From Volvox africanus (lineage: Eukaryota > Chlorophyta > Chlorophyceae > Chlamydomonadales > Volvocaceae), in contig BSDZ01000024.1 in the NCBI GenBank assembly GCA_030268105.1, positions 1,488,001-1,552,000 of the forward strand: a stretch of DNA of 64,000 bases. Direction: 5' to 3'. Position 1 is the first letter of the stretch. Each line of letters starts with the position of its first letter. The translations under genes were made by a program, and so were the position numbers. The notes beneath the pieces are model-generated. The model made no database searches and was not told the origin of the DNA. It saw nothing but the letters and a program-made list of their open reading frames with translations. Shown here piece by piece: positions 11,005 to 22,745 of the stretch.

Positions 11005-14000
11005 GTAACAGTATACAGTAACGTATCAGGATGAGACTGTTTTTTCTTGAAGAACTGAAATCTGACAAGGGAAACGACTCCATTGTATGGAGTGGTACAG
11101 ACAGCATTCATGCATGTGAAGTACGAAATAATAAAGTGGAACATGCATGTCCGTGTAATTTACACTGAAGCTAAATTTCCCAATAACGATTAATAGACTT
11201 GCATAGTAAATTACATGCATACGCACAGGAAGCTTATATACATGCATGTACGTGAAGTAGTTGTATACGGCCTTATCATCATACTTCCAGGAGCTTTCTA
11301 AAACTTATTTCTTAAAATTATTTATGACATTCCTCATGAACTCGTTGACTAACTTTACGACAACCAACCGTTACATGCCGCAAATAGCTAAATAAAATGT
11401 TAATGTAGGATAATGGCAGTCATCAATATTCTTGCAAAAACATTGCTGCTGCACCTTGCATATATGTTAACATTAAAAGGCTAGTGCACAGCATAACATT
11501 TATAGCAGTTGCTCTTGCTTGCTTCACGGGTGGCATTCAATGTACATATACAGAATGTTGTAATGCACTACTCTTTGCTTTTTTATGGCTCATGTCTGCA
11601 GCTATATGTCTCCTGCTCAAGGGTCGAGTTCTTTGCAATAGTACAACCTAATAACGAATGGCGACGCATTCACCAGTTGTTTGTAAACTGCTGGTTTGCT
11701 GTCCTAATGAAGAAAAGAGGCGTCTTGATGCTGAGATAAATCTGTCGGCGGTAGATATTGAGCAGCTCCTTACTGATGCAGCTGGCGCAAAATCAATCAG
11801 TGAAGTTTCAGTTTTAACTCGGAGGATGAGGATGGCAAGCTTGTGTGCATGCATGTACAAGCAAGTGGGCAGTTCAAAAGGTTAATAGGTTTCCAAACCA
11901 AGACATTTCATGGCTTTTCAGGCACAATCTGCTGCTCGTGAGTGAGACAGCGACTGTGACCGCAAACTGAAAGATATCCACATGCAGCTGCTGGGTAGCT
12001 ACCCCTGTATGCCCGCCGGACCACTACTGTGTGGTGCAAATCTTGGCCTACTATTGTTTGGCGCTCAACGGGTATGGATGTAATGATATGATTTATCGGA
12101 TGGAGGGAGGGACTACTCCGCCTGCACGTACACGCACCAGGGTGCTCTACTTGCTGCATATCTCACCTGCTATAATACCTTGTCAAAGACGGCCCCGAGC
12201 TATGTATGCGTGTATGTACTCATTCGCAATCCATCAACATGAAGCTCTATTGAACCCTGTGTAATGTATCTACGTCAATATTGCCTGTATATATATACAC
12301 ACACACATATATATACACACACATATATGTATACATATGTGCGTGTGTGTGCCCGGCTGGACATCCTGAAGTGGGTTGTGTAATCCTGTATTGTGCTCTC
12401 TCTCTCTCTTATATATATATATTACAACAATGCCAAGCTTCACGCCAAGGGAGCAAGGACCACGTCCTACATATAAAAAGATCCTCTTTTAGCAGCCTGC
12501 CACAAATGTACCCTCTGAAGTTTTACTTGTGCCGCTGGCACAAGCACGTCAAACTACACATCATGCATCTACATATGTAGGAATATATGCCAAGCAATTC
12601 CAGAAACATGTATGTCGTCCAACTTGCTGATAGGGCATGAATTGCACGAAAGAGGGCGTTCCTGGTTCCATTTCATACCCACGTTCCACTTGTCACGACC
12701 AATGAGGTTACCGCGCATGATAAGTATTGCGGTCTCCAGCATCACACAGCTACTTAGTCAGACATTAAGTGCTAATTGTGAGCCAAATAGTCAGGCATAT
12801 TTTGAATGGTGAATCAGAAGATATTTGTGTTGAAGCCGGGTCAAGCCAGGTTATTTATATCGCTTGGGTTGTGCGGCAGGATATCGGAGGAGGTAGGATC
12901 GCAGTATCTAGAAGTGTGTTGCACGCATGTGTATCTAGAAGTGTATCTACAAGTGTGTCCAGAAGTTTGTTGCACGCCTATCAGTTAAATCCTTCGTATT
13001 AAAATTGTTATTGTTTATCTAATAGAATTATTATTAACCTGTATTAAAACCCTAAGTATTAGAACCCTAATATTATTATATTATGGTTACTCCGCCCTTG
13101 CGGGCTGGCGTGTATTATGGGAATCTCCGGGATTTTAACCAAGTGGGCACGCGTACCTCAGCGTCTTCATCTGAGGCCGCTAGAGATCACCTGTTTTTTG
13201 GTTACGCAGAGTTTCCTACTCTCTACGGCCCCTATCCATGTGCCAGCCCCTTCGGACCTACTGGCGTTTAGGTGGGTGTCAAACCACCCCGCACCATCAG
13301 CCCAGCTACGGGCCTCAGATGCGCACTTCACGGGCTATGCATTTAACCCTCTCAAACACCGGGGGCGGACTCGGACCCAACTCCGTGGAATCGGGCTATC
13401 CAAGCTGCATTCCCCCTACTCCATTTTGTCCCGACCCACATTTAAACTGGCGACTTTCTGGTCGCAAGCCCGAATCCTTAGGGAATGGCCTCGAGAGACG
13501 TTTTATCTAATGAATAAAGTTTTGATCTTGATCATGGTAGATCCGATTATGTCACGACAAGTGTAAGGCATTTGGATTCGGATTAGTATTTTAGCGACGA
13601 TAGAGCAAGTGAACTTTGAATGAGTATTTCGCATATAGTATGTTTGGTGGACGGTAATTTGGCGAGACACGATGTGAACCAGCAACACGATTTCCGATTA
13701 TAAAGTCTGATACTTCAAGGTCAACCTAATGGATAATCAACGAACAAGCAAGGTCACCAAGACAGCCACGGAACCACGGCACGGTGGTGCAAATATATCC
13801 CTTATGTCAGCCCTTACCCACCTAATGGGGGTCCTACTCGGGGTCCACAATGACCCCGTAATCACAAACTCGCCCATTCTGGTGGCACCCCATTACAATG
13901 GGGTAAATGCATCAAGGCTGCTGGACAGGAAGAGCATGAGTGTAATGGGTGGCCAAGGAGCAGGGATCACTAAATGTATACAAAAACTGGGATAAGAATA

Positions 14001-14097
14001 GGGATATGTTTACAGTTGGCAGTGGGTGTTGGGAGTTGTAAATACAGATGTGACAACTAGGGCCCGGCGGACGACATAATTATTTGTAAATGTATTT
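11005..14097. other. AT-rich non-coding stretch between host gene fragment and LINE 3' end
   Basis: Low-complexity DNA with CA/TA microsatellite at 12290-12340 and CT/TA at 12395-12425. A short open frame at 11658-11885 (+) has an exon-like acidic/basic composition, but no splice or family support. A GC-richer block at 13083-13510 is open in more than one frame and matches nothing I recognise. Tracts resembling ACCCTAA occur near 13050-13070. Confidence 0.4.
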
Positions 14098-15269
14098 GGG
14101 TGTTACACTGTGGGCGACTCGCCCTTCAAAGACGAGCACCGGGGGTCCTGACCGGACCGAGCCACAGCGCAGGGGAGGAACACGTGGCTTTGTCTGTCTG
14201 TCCTGCCACGTGCTACCCCTCTCACTAGGGCCAGCGAGCCCTCACAGGCTCTCGCCTGGCCATTCACAGAGCACTCAGGGCCACCAAGAAACCACAGAAA
14301 GGCCCAACAGAAAACGGGGGACACCTAGCTGCTCAAAGGACGGGGAAACCTCTCCTCTAACCCGAAACTGACCTGGCAAGAGCCTGACAGACACACACAG
14401 ATCCCCTCAGAGGAGAAACACCAGCAGGAAAGCACACCCTTACACAGCCAAGCCGGAAGAACCCAACAAGAGGCGGAGGGGGGGATGACAAGCCAAACTG
14501 GCGCCCCCCTAGAAAGCCTTCCGGCCCCACCCAAAGCTGGCCCCGCAGACACCTGAACTGCACAAAAAGGAAAGACCTCTCTCGCTGACCCCCCCTAAAA
14601 CCCTAAGGACCCGAAGCCTGGACACAGGAACCTCTAGCCACGAAACCCTCCACCCTCTCCCTTCCCCTCCTCAAGAACTAGACCGCCCTCTCCTTGTCTC
14701 TACCTCCCTCACTCTCCCCCTTTCCTCCCACAGAACCTCCTCCTCAAAACTCCTGCCCTAAAGCCCCTGCTCTGTTCTTGCTGCTCCATGGTCGGTGATG
14801 TCAACCGGAACTGCACACCGCATTTGCGTGCCAACTATGGCTAGGATGGGATGTTGTGGTCCCACTTGATCCCAGCCATAGTGAGGTATTCCCAACGCTG
14901 CAAAAGAATGCAAGCGTGCCCAAAAGTCTGCAACTGTACGGGCCCGTGCACGGTCCAGGGGTGAGGCTGCTGTTTGTGTTGGAGTGTCCATTGCTGGCTG
15001 TGTCATAGAGATGATTGGATGGGTGTTGGCATCTTCCTCTTCCTCTTGAGGGAACCCTCCTGAACGGTTGAAGAAGTCAGTAATAGCCCGTTGACGGGGT
15101 CCCTGCTCTGCTGTGTGGGTCTGTTGTTGGTGCTGCCGTCCGTGGGTAGAAGGCCCCTGTGGCCTGTGTTCCCTGGTTGCCGCCCGGAGACAGTGTCTGC
15201 CATATTCCATAGAAGATAAGGCTGCCAAAGCTATCACATCCCATGGGGCCTGCTCGCAACCGGGAGGTG
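14098..15269 (-). mobile_element. LINE, 3' part (end of ORF2 and 3' UTR), separated by gypsy copy 2
   Basis: This continues the LINE whose larger part lies at 22746-28980. The minus-strand ORF2 frame resumes exactly at the gypsy insertion point and ends with a TAA at 14758. It is followed by about 660 bp of 3' UTR that terminates in AACACCCAAATACAT. The last 550 bp recur almost unchanged at 31888-32441, and the terminal 60-110 bp recur at 45447, 56450 and 62640, which defines this as the LINE 3' end. Confidence 0.85.
14758..15269 (-). pseudogene. LINE ORF2 C-terminal segment (displaced)
   Basis: About 170 codons that join in frame to the ORF2 end at 22746 when gypsy copy 2 and one CTTGG duplicate are left out. 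The segment is Gln/Arg/Thr-rich with a Glu run (QEEEED) and contains RTVADFWARL near its end. No enzymatic motif is present; it is the tail behind the Cys/His motif of ORF2. The frame is intact, so only the gypsy insertion inactivates ORF2. Confidence 0.8.
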
Positions 15270-15274
15270 CTTGG

Positions 15275-16098
15275 TGTTGTACCTCTCGTTCGCGTTTGCT
15301 CATAAGTATCTGCACGTCTGGAGACTATCGACACCGATGCGCGAGCACTTGCAAGTACAGCAAGGCAAGCGAGAGCAAACAGAGACAGCGGAAGACTTCA
15401 AGACGAAGAGAGATATAACGTACGGTCTTACAGATCGGAATGATGCAATGAACGAAATCGCCGTCAGCGCCGGAAGCAAGCAATCATCACGCGGCGGTGA
15501 TTAGCGAAGTTCAGGCTTAGCTCGGGCTAAGTAGAATAGTGTATATCAATAGTAATATAGAACACACGAGTGTTCTCCGGTATCGAATGTCTTGTCTAGC
15601 TTAGCCGTCCTCGCATCTGTTATACTCGCAGCATCGCAGTGCCGTACGATTCACATTAGGAGGCCGATCCTAGATGTGACAACCCTACTGCGTCTAGGCG
15701 ATGTCTACGCATAACAACGTATAAGCCTTTCCGGCATTCGCATGATGCAAGGGTCCGGATAACGATATCCGGTTGCAGGGCATGCATCGCGACGAGTGCG
15801 GCGCTCTCAACGTGTGCTTTAATGAAGTAATATTATATCAGATAATATTACTTATCGTTTCGTAGCACGAGCATAATGCGCACTTCCATGCTTTGGGCTT
15901 TCATGCATGCTAGGCGGATTTGCCATGATACGATGTCGCGATGGATAATGACAACATGCCAAATGCATATATAAATGTACACGAATACATTCATATCATG
16001 CAGATTCATTCATATGCAATGCGTTCATCACAAAAGCACTTCACCTCGTAGGATCGCGTCGACCTACGCGTCGGCGGGAAATGAACCGTAGCACAACA
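15275..16098 (-). repeat. LTR (3' LTR of gypsy copy 2)
   Basis: 824 bp with TGTTGT / ACAACA ends. The AAGTAATATTAT inverted repeat is conserved. The second inverted repeat seen in copy 1 is partly decayed here (ATGTACACG in place of ATGTATGCG). Confidence 0.95.
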
Positions 16099-16114
16099 AT
16101 TATCCCCCCTCCCG
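16099..16114 (-). other. Polypurine tract of gypsy copy 2
   Basis: Identical to the tract of copy 1, immediately upstream (minus strand) of the 3' LTR. Confidence 0.85.
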
Positions 16115-16157
16115 TATGCAGCGTCCTCGCTGCATCATACAGCATCGACTGCAGGGG

Positions 16158-19100
16158 TCATTGGGCTTGCGTAGCACGTTTGCGGGCTTCTTCAAGCAGG
16201 GGTTTCATGTCCTGTGAGAAGTTGCGTGCCGGTTCCCATGAGTTGTGCTCGTCGGTATACTCTGTCCACTTAACCAAGTACTCGTGTACTGTTCGCTTAC
16301 GTCGGTGTCGGCCCACACGACGCGCGCGATAATCTAACACCCGCTCCACATCATAAAACTTCTGTTTACCAGCGATCCAGGTCTCGGGAACTGGTTCGAT
16401 CGCTGCGGGGGCGTTAGCAGGCTCAGGGACGGGTTCCGTACCACGATACGGACGAACAAGCGATACGTGAAACTTGGGGTGAATGGTCATATCAGTGGGC
16501 AATGCAAGCTCCACAGCCACATTCCCAACCATGCGCACGACAGGGTACGGGCCAATCCAGCGGGGTAAGAGTTTTCGGGATCCGTCGGCCAAGGAACGCA
16601 AGTTCTTGGTGCTTAGCAACACGAGTTGCCCTTCCGAAAACGTCACATCCTGCTTAGATTTGTTATAGTATTCTGTCGTTCGTTGCTGCGCCGCGTCCAA
16701 ACACGACTTCGCGTCTGTGATTCGGGACATAAATGACTTGGCAAAAAGTTTAGCAGCAGGCACGTTCACTTCCAACTCACGCCACACGGGTAGCGCGGGA
16801 TGAAACCCGTAGTTAAGAAAGAACGGACTTTTGCCTGTAGAGCGGTTAACAGCATTGTTAAGCGCGAATTCTGCCGCAGTCAAATATGTATCCCAAACAA
16901 GTGGTGTGCGACCAGCATAATTGCGCAACATATCACCCAACGTGCGGTTTGTGCGTTCGGTTTGACCATCAGTCTGCGGGTGATACGCCGTGCTCAGGTT
17001 GACGCGCATGCCAACTAGTTTGCAGAGCGCTTCCCAAAACTTAGACGTGAACTGTCCACCGCGGTCCGAGATCACATTTTTGGGAATCCCGTGTAACCGA
17101 ACCACATTATCGAAAAACAAACGTGCGGTTTGCTCAGCCGTGCAGGATGATGTGCATGGTGCTAGGTGAACCATCTTAGTCAGACGATCGACCATTACGA
17201 ACACCGCATCGTATCCCCCCTCAGTTTTGGGCAGCGCGACTACGAAGTCCATGGAAACACTTTCCCAAGGCGCATCCGGGACAGGCAACGGTTGCAACAA
17301 CCCATGGCCCTTACCGGACAAAGCCTTATTGCGCTGGCACAGACTGCATGTCTGTACGAAGTTCGCCGCATCCTTAGCCAAACGAGGCCACCAAAAGGAA
17401 CGTTGCACCAAGTCGATCAATCGCTTGCTACCAGGGTGTCCTGCTAACGGGTCCTCGTGGAACCGCGCAAGGATGTCGTAGTGTAGCGCGTCGTGGTTCG
17501 AAACGATGATTTGCGTAGCTGCACCCTCCGTCCGTAGCCAAAGGCCATTCTGCTTGCGAAGGTTTTCTACATTAGCCGGGTCCGCGAACCAGGCGTCTGC
17601 GTTGTAGGCAACCTTCAACCGCTCCGCGAGGTCCGTCGCGATCGGAACCTCCTCGCTACGCGGCCGCACGACGGGCGCTGCCAAAATTGCAGCGTGTAGC
17701 GACGGATGTCGACTGAGAGCATCGGCAATATTCAATTTACCAGAAATATACTCCCAGGTGCAGTTGAACCTAGCTAGATATTCCATCCACCTAGCTTGAC
17801 GGCGGTTCAACGTCGGAACGCTTTGCAAAAACGTTAGGGGCTTATGGTCAGTCTTTAAAGTAAACGGGCGTCCCTCGAGGTAACAGCGCCATTCCTTTAA
17901 AGCATGCAGCACGGCCAGAAGCTCCTGTTACCCGGTGGTGTAGCGAATCTCCGCACCAGAAAACTTCTTACTCGTGAAGGCGATCGGTCGACCTTCCTGT
18001 AACAATACAGCGCCGCTTCCAAATATTGAGGCATCAGACACTACCTCAACACGAAATGGCAACGAGTAATCGGGGAATGCAAGGGTGACATCTTCGGCAA
18101 CGATCCGTTTGAGCTCTTCGAATGCCCGCTGGCATTGCGACGTCCACGACTCGAGCGAAACGAAAATGCCTTTGCGAGTTAAGTTAGTAAGCGGGGCCGC
18201 AATGATGGAATATTTTTCAATGAACTTCCGGAAATAATTGGTCAAGCCAAGGAACTTACGCAGCTCCGTGAGGTTCTGAGGCGCGGGCCAATCGCGAACC
18301 ACGGCGACCTTCCGCGGGTCCATCTTCACACCGGTGGCCGACACAATGTGGCCCAAATATTCCACCTGAGGCTGCGCCCAAAAGCATTTGGCGCGTTTAG
18401 CAAACAATTGCTCCCGCCTCATAACGTCGAGCACGAGCCGAAGATGCTCCAAGTGCTCCTCGCGCGTTTTAGAATATACCAAGATGTCATCCAGGTAGCA
18501 AACAACGAACCTGTCGATAAACGGCCTAAACATTCGGTCCATAACCGCCTGAAACGTCGCAGGGGCATTAGTCAAACCAAACGATAGGACCGTATACTCA
18601 AAGTGACCGAAGGGCGTCCGAAAAGCGGTTTTCGGGATATCAGAGGCAGCGATGCGAATCTGATTGTAGCCCTGTTGTAAGTCAATTGAGGAAAAATAAG
18701 CCGAGCCCTTCAGCTTATCCAACAGGTCGTCAACGCGTGGCAAAGGGTAGCGATTTTTCACCGTATTCGCATTTAACCCCCGGTAATCGATGCACATGCG
18801 CAAGGTCCCATCCTTCTTACCGACAAACAAAATCGGTGCAGAATACGGGGATGTGCTGGGGCGTATCATACCCTTCGCGAGCAAATCCGTCACCTGGCGC
18901 TTCACCTCGTCCAGCTCCAATGGACTCAACCTGTACATTGGCCGGGCCGTAGGCTGCGCTCCAGGCATGAGAGGGATTGTGTGATCAACAGGACGCATAG
19001 GTGGTAGGCCGGGGATATCTTTAAAGATGTCCTCATACTGCGACAGTAGGGCCTCAACCTCAGCATCCACAGAAATCTGCGCGGTGGTGACACAACAGCT

Positions 19101-20126
19101 CACCCGCGGCCTTAAAAGCAGTCCGTGGGCACCCTTCCGTAACAAATGGACGGCCTCCTTACGCCCGACTAGCTCTGGTTCGATTCGCGCGGCCATTGCG
19201 GTCACAGCGAAATTAACCATAGGCACCGCCTCAGTTTCGCCCTCCTTTGGTGTGACATGTTTGAACGACAGGAAAGGTACCTTAATCGACAGAGTACCCT
19301 TGCACATATGCAGGGTTGCGGTCTCCATGTCGATGCGCGCGCGGTACTGTCGTAATGTCGACGACCCCATTATGTACGGTGCAGTCTCTGCTAAGCCCTG
19401 CAGCACGTACGGCCGGGTCACAACACGCAAAGGGCCTAACGATAGGCTAAGGGTAATCCTGCCCACGATGGGATGCTTACCCCCGTCAGCAAGGGTAACC
19501 TGTGGACAATCAGACGACTCTGGGGACAACCCCAGCGCATTCACCTCTGCGACAGAGATGAAGTCGTCGCTGGCACCGGTGTCAACAAGTGCCTTCAGAG
19601 TACGGCCATTCAAACCGATCTGAACCACAGGGACACGGTTATCTACGAGCGACTGCCCAGCAGACAACGTCAGTGCACTTAGGGCGGGTCCGTAACCAAC
19701 GGCACCCCCATCAGGAGCTTCGTACCAAACGTCAACCGAGTAGGATAGGTGTGGCCACGGAGCCAGCGTACCCTCCCGATCCACACCATTAAACAAAACG
19801 GTGCCCGGCTCGAACCGGTGGACATGCCGCATACCCCTTAACGATGCCTCTGCCTTGCGCCGACAGAAAGCAGGGAGTAATACACATGCGGCAGTGCCTG
19901 GATATTGACGCCTACATCTCCTGTATATGGCCAACTGTTCCGACATCTCACGCAGAGACGAGGGGATGAACAAAACCACGTGGTTGGACAGATCGATAGA
20001 CGACAGGGGACGGCGAGGTGTAAACACATTACACAACGGATCGAAGCAGAGAAGTCCCGTGCGTCCGTCAAGCGTGATGCGTCGCGCAATGACTCGCTCG
20101 ATGTGTCCAAGTACACAAGGCAACAA
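16158..20126 (-). pseudogene. pol: Gypsy copy 2 Pol, interrupted by one nonsense codon
   Basis: Same layout as Pol of copy 1 (protease DTGAS, RT YLDD, RNase H, zinc finger, DD35E integrase, chromodomain). The frame is broken once: a TAA (minus strand) at 17928-17930 replaces a GAA codon in the sequence TTG-E-QELL of copy 1, between the RT and the RNase H aspartate motif TDHKPL. Everything downstream (16158-17912) stays open. The frame is open upstream to the gag UAG at 20220-20222, with no ATG start for pol. A truncated protease-RT product is possible; RNase H, integrase and chromodomain would be lost. Confidence 0.9.
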
Positions 20127-20219
20127 TGCCTTAACGGCTGGCCGTAAGGATGACCACCGACCACGCGTTAGTTCAGAAAACCCAGGTAGAGCCCCCTCCG
20201 CAGGAACCCGGGCAAGCCC

Positions 20220-21455
20220 CTATTTCGGCTGAGGTACAAACGGCGGCATTAGAGGGCAATCCTTCGTAGAATGGCTCTCCGCACACCGTAGACAAACGTT
20301 GGCCAATTTTCGACGCTCAAATTCGGAACGATTGCAATTCCATTTTGGCATAAATGTGTCGTCCGTACGAGTACGCTTCGCGTTGGGGTCGGAACGCTGT
20401 GCGGCTGCCGACGACGGCGCACCACCACGCTTCCTGTTCCTAGCTGGGTCCGAGCTCGGACCTGCTCCTCCTGTACCACGGACACCCGAGCTAGCGCCCC
20501 CGCGCGCCTTGCGTTGCCCGTTGCTGCGTCGCGTCGCGGCAGTAGGCGTGGGGCGGGTCGCGCCGAGGTCCTGGTCGAGAGCCACAGCTTCCCCAAGCGG
20601 ATCCTGCACTTGCACGGCATTTGCACGAGGGGCAGACTTGACTTCTTCCTCTCCGGCAAGAAGTCGTATCTCCGCGCCCTTAGCAAAAGCGACCAACGCG
20701 TCATACGACTTGATCTGCGCTCCAACCAAGTCAGTGGCGCACCATTTAGCCAAAAGTTTCGTTAGGCCTCGCCTAAACCAAAAGACACGCTCAGATTCGG
20801 TGAGGTCAGCAATGGGAGTCACAAGTGCTTCGAAGCGTGACTGGTACGCAGGTACATTTTCATCCCGACGCATGTGGTAGCTACCCGCTGCCAAAACGTT
20901 ACGAGCTTCCACATCGCGTGCTTGAACCTCAGTAGCGAATCGTGCGAGCAAAGCGGCGACTAACTCGTCAAAAGTATAGCTGCCCCGGGCGTTGGTCCAA
21001 TTGCGATACCAGTCCTTCGCTGCGCCCTCGAGGGTGTTACCAACGAAGAGACACCTGATACCGTCATTGTCGCCACCATGAACAGCTTGGAGGTACTTTT
21101 TAGCGTCACGCACGTACGCACGAGTTGCATCGGCTATGCTATGCCCTGGTGTCTTGTCGGTCAGCGAAATATTGAGCCTAGGAACGGGAATCGACAATCT
21201 CATCACCTCAGGGATGTCATCATGCCCTCGAGCTTGAGGTAATGGCAGAACCCTTGGTCCAGCAGTGTTGTCCATATTCGTGTTCACTGCTGAATGCGGC
21301 ACAATTAAGTGAGCAGGGGTCTGAAGGAAAAGGGGCTCTTGAGTGGCTCGCGCGCCAACAGTCTCAAGACCTCTATCCGGCGCTCTAGCAGCTACAACGA
21401 AATCGGGTTGGCTAGCTAGGCTAGTGTGCGGCGTATCGTCGTGTTCCGCGGACAT
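20220..21455 (-). CDS. gag: Gypsy copy 2 Gag
   Basis: 411 residues, intact, differing from copy 1 at only a few positions (for example VVAARAP against VVDARAP near residue 22). It has the same CX2CX3HX4C knuckle, the same UAG and the same following stem-loop sequence as copy 1. Confidence 0.93.
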   Translation of the reverse strand: MSAEHDDTPHTSLASQPDFVVAARAPDRGLETVGARATQEPLFLQTPAHLIVPHSAVNTNMDNTAGPRVLPLPQARGHDDIPEVMRLSIPVPRLNISLTDKTPGHSIADATRAYVRDAKKYLQAVHGGDNDGIRCLFVGNTLEGAAKDWYRNWTNARGSYTFDELVAALLARFATEVQARDVEARNVLAAGSYHMRRDENVPAYQSRFEALVTPIADLTESERVFWFRRGLTKLLAKWCATDLVGAQIKSYDALVAFAKGAEIRLLAGEEEVKSAPRANAVQVQDPLGEAVALDQDLGATRPTPTAATRRSNGQRKARGGASSGVRGTGGAGPSSDPARNRKRGGAPSSAAAQRSDPNAKRTRTDDTFMPKWNCNRSEFERRKLANVCLRCAESHSTKDCPLMPPFVPQPK

Positions 21456-21899
21456 GGAGCACGAAACGATACCCTAGTTTTGCGTAATAGAAGCCGACTT
21501 CTATCGCAAAGGCAAGAGTACAAAGCGATTCGGTGAGCCTACCGACAGTACTCTTGAGAAGATTCAGCAAACTCAGCAAGTAATTGCCCAGCTGAGTCCT
21601 GATCTCCGTAGTTTGAGCAATGAGAGTCGCCAACTGGTCCGGACGAACACCGGTCTCAGTCGCCGCGGCAAGCAATGCCGGTGCACTGAGATTACCTGCG
21701 ACTCAGAGCGTACACTTACACAACAAGTGCAGCAATCTAAGTAAAAGCAATTAAACAATTACAAACCGGAAGCGGCGGCGTCCAAAACGGCGCGGCCCAA
21801 GTCTTCGGCAAAAGTATCTAGCGGTCCTCGTGGTTCGTCGCTGGAACTCGCCATAGAAAGAACCTACTTCCGATTAGACAAAGAGAGACAGTTAGGCAA

Positions 21900-21918
21900 C
21901 GAACCTGTCTCGATACCA
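21900..21918 (-). other. Primer-binding site of gypsy copy 2
   Basis: Minus strand TGGTATCGAGACAGGTTCG, three bases inside the 5' LTR. It is complementary to a tRNA 3' end that includes CCA. The same 19 bases occur at 717-735; the site is missing from copy 1. Confidence 0.8.
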
Positions 21919-21921
21919 AAT

Positions 21922-22745
21922 TGTTGTACCTCTCGTTCGCGTTTGCTCATAAGTATCTGCACGTCTGGAGACTATCGACACCGATGCGCGAGCACTTGCA
22001 AGTACAGCAAGGCAAGCGAGAGCAAACAGAGACAGCGGAAGACTTCAAGACGAAGAGAGATATAACTTACGGTCTTACAGATCGGAATGATGCAATGAAC
22101 GAAATCGCCGTCAGCGCCGGAAGCAAGCAATCATCACGCGGCGGTGATTAGCGAAGTTCAGGCTTAGCTCGGGCTAAGTAGAATAGTGTATATCAATAGT
22201 AATATAGAACACACGAGTGTTCTCCGGTATCGAATGTCTTGTCTAGCTTAGCCGTCCTCGCATCTGTTATACTCGCAGCATCGCAGTGCCGTACGATTCA
22301 CATTAGGAGGCCGATCCTAGATGTGACAACCCTACTGCGTCTAGGCGATGTCTACGCATAACAACGTATAAGCCTTTCCGGCATTCGCATGATGCAAGGG
22401 TCCGGATAACGATATCCGGTTGCAGGGCATGCATCGCGACGAGTGCGGCGCTCTCAACGTGTGCTTTAATGAAGTAATATTATATCAGATAATATTACTT
22501 ATCGTTTCGTAGCACGAGCATAATGCGCACTTCCATGCTTTGGGCTTTCATGCATGCTAGGCGGATTTGCCATGATACGATGTCGCGATGGATAATGACA
22601 ACATGCCAAATGCATATATAAATGTACACGAATACATTCATATCATGCAGATTCATTCATATGCAATGCGTTCATCACAAAAGCACTTCACCTCGTAGGA
22701 TCGCGTCGACCTACGCGTCGGCGGGAAATGAACCGTAGCACAACA
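21922..22745 (-). repeat. LTR (5' LTR of gypsy copy 2)
   Basis: 824 bp. The only difference I noticed from 15275-16098 is one base near 22071, so the insertion is very recent. Confidence 0.95.

Larger units (their letters stand above)
15275..22745 (-). mobile_element. Ty3/gypsy chromovirus, complete copy 2 (7.5 kb), nested in the LINE
   Basis: LTRs at 15275-16098 and 21922-22745 (824 bp each, nearly identical). The target duplication is CTTGG (15270-15274, 22746-22750). The PBS is intact at 21900-21918 and the polypurine tract at 16099-16114. Gag and pol match copy 1 at almost every residue, but pol carries one nonsense codon at 17928-17930. It is structurally complete and probably able to be mobilised by proteins from intact copies. 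Confidence 0.95.

Noticed and set aside
11658..11885. 75-residue plus-strand frame with exon-like composition
   Set aside because: The sense strand cannot be decided (the minus frame is also open), and no matching exon or splice sites were found nearby.
13117..13566. 149-residue plus-strand frame
   Set aside because: No recognisable domain, other frames equally open in the same block; may be an unidentified repeat but not supportable as a gene.
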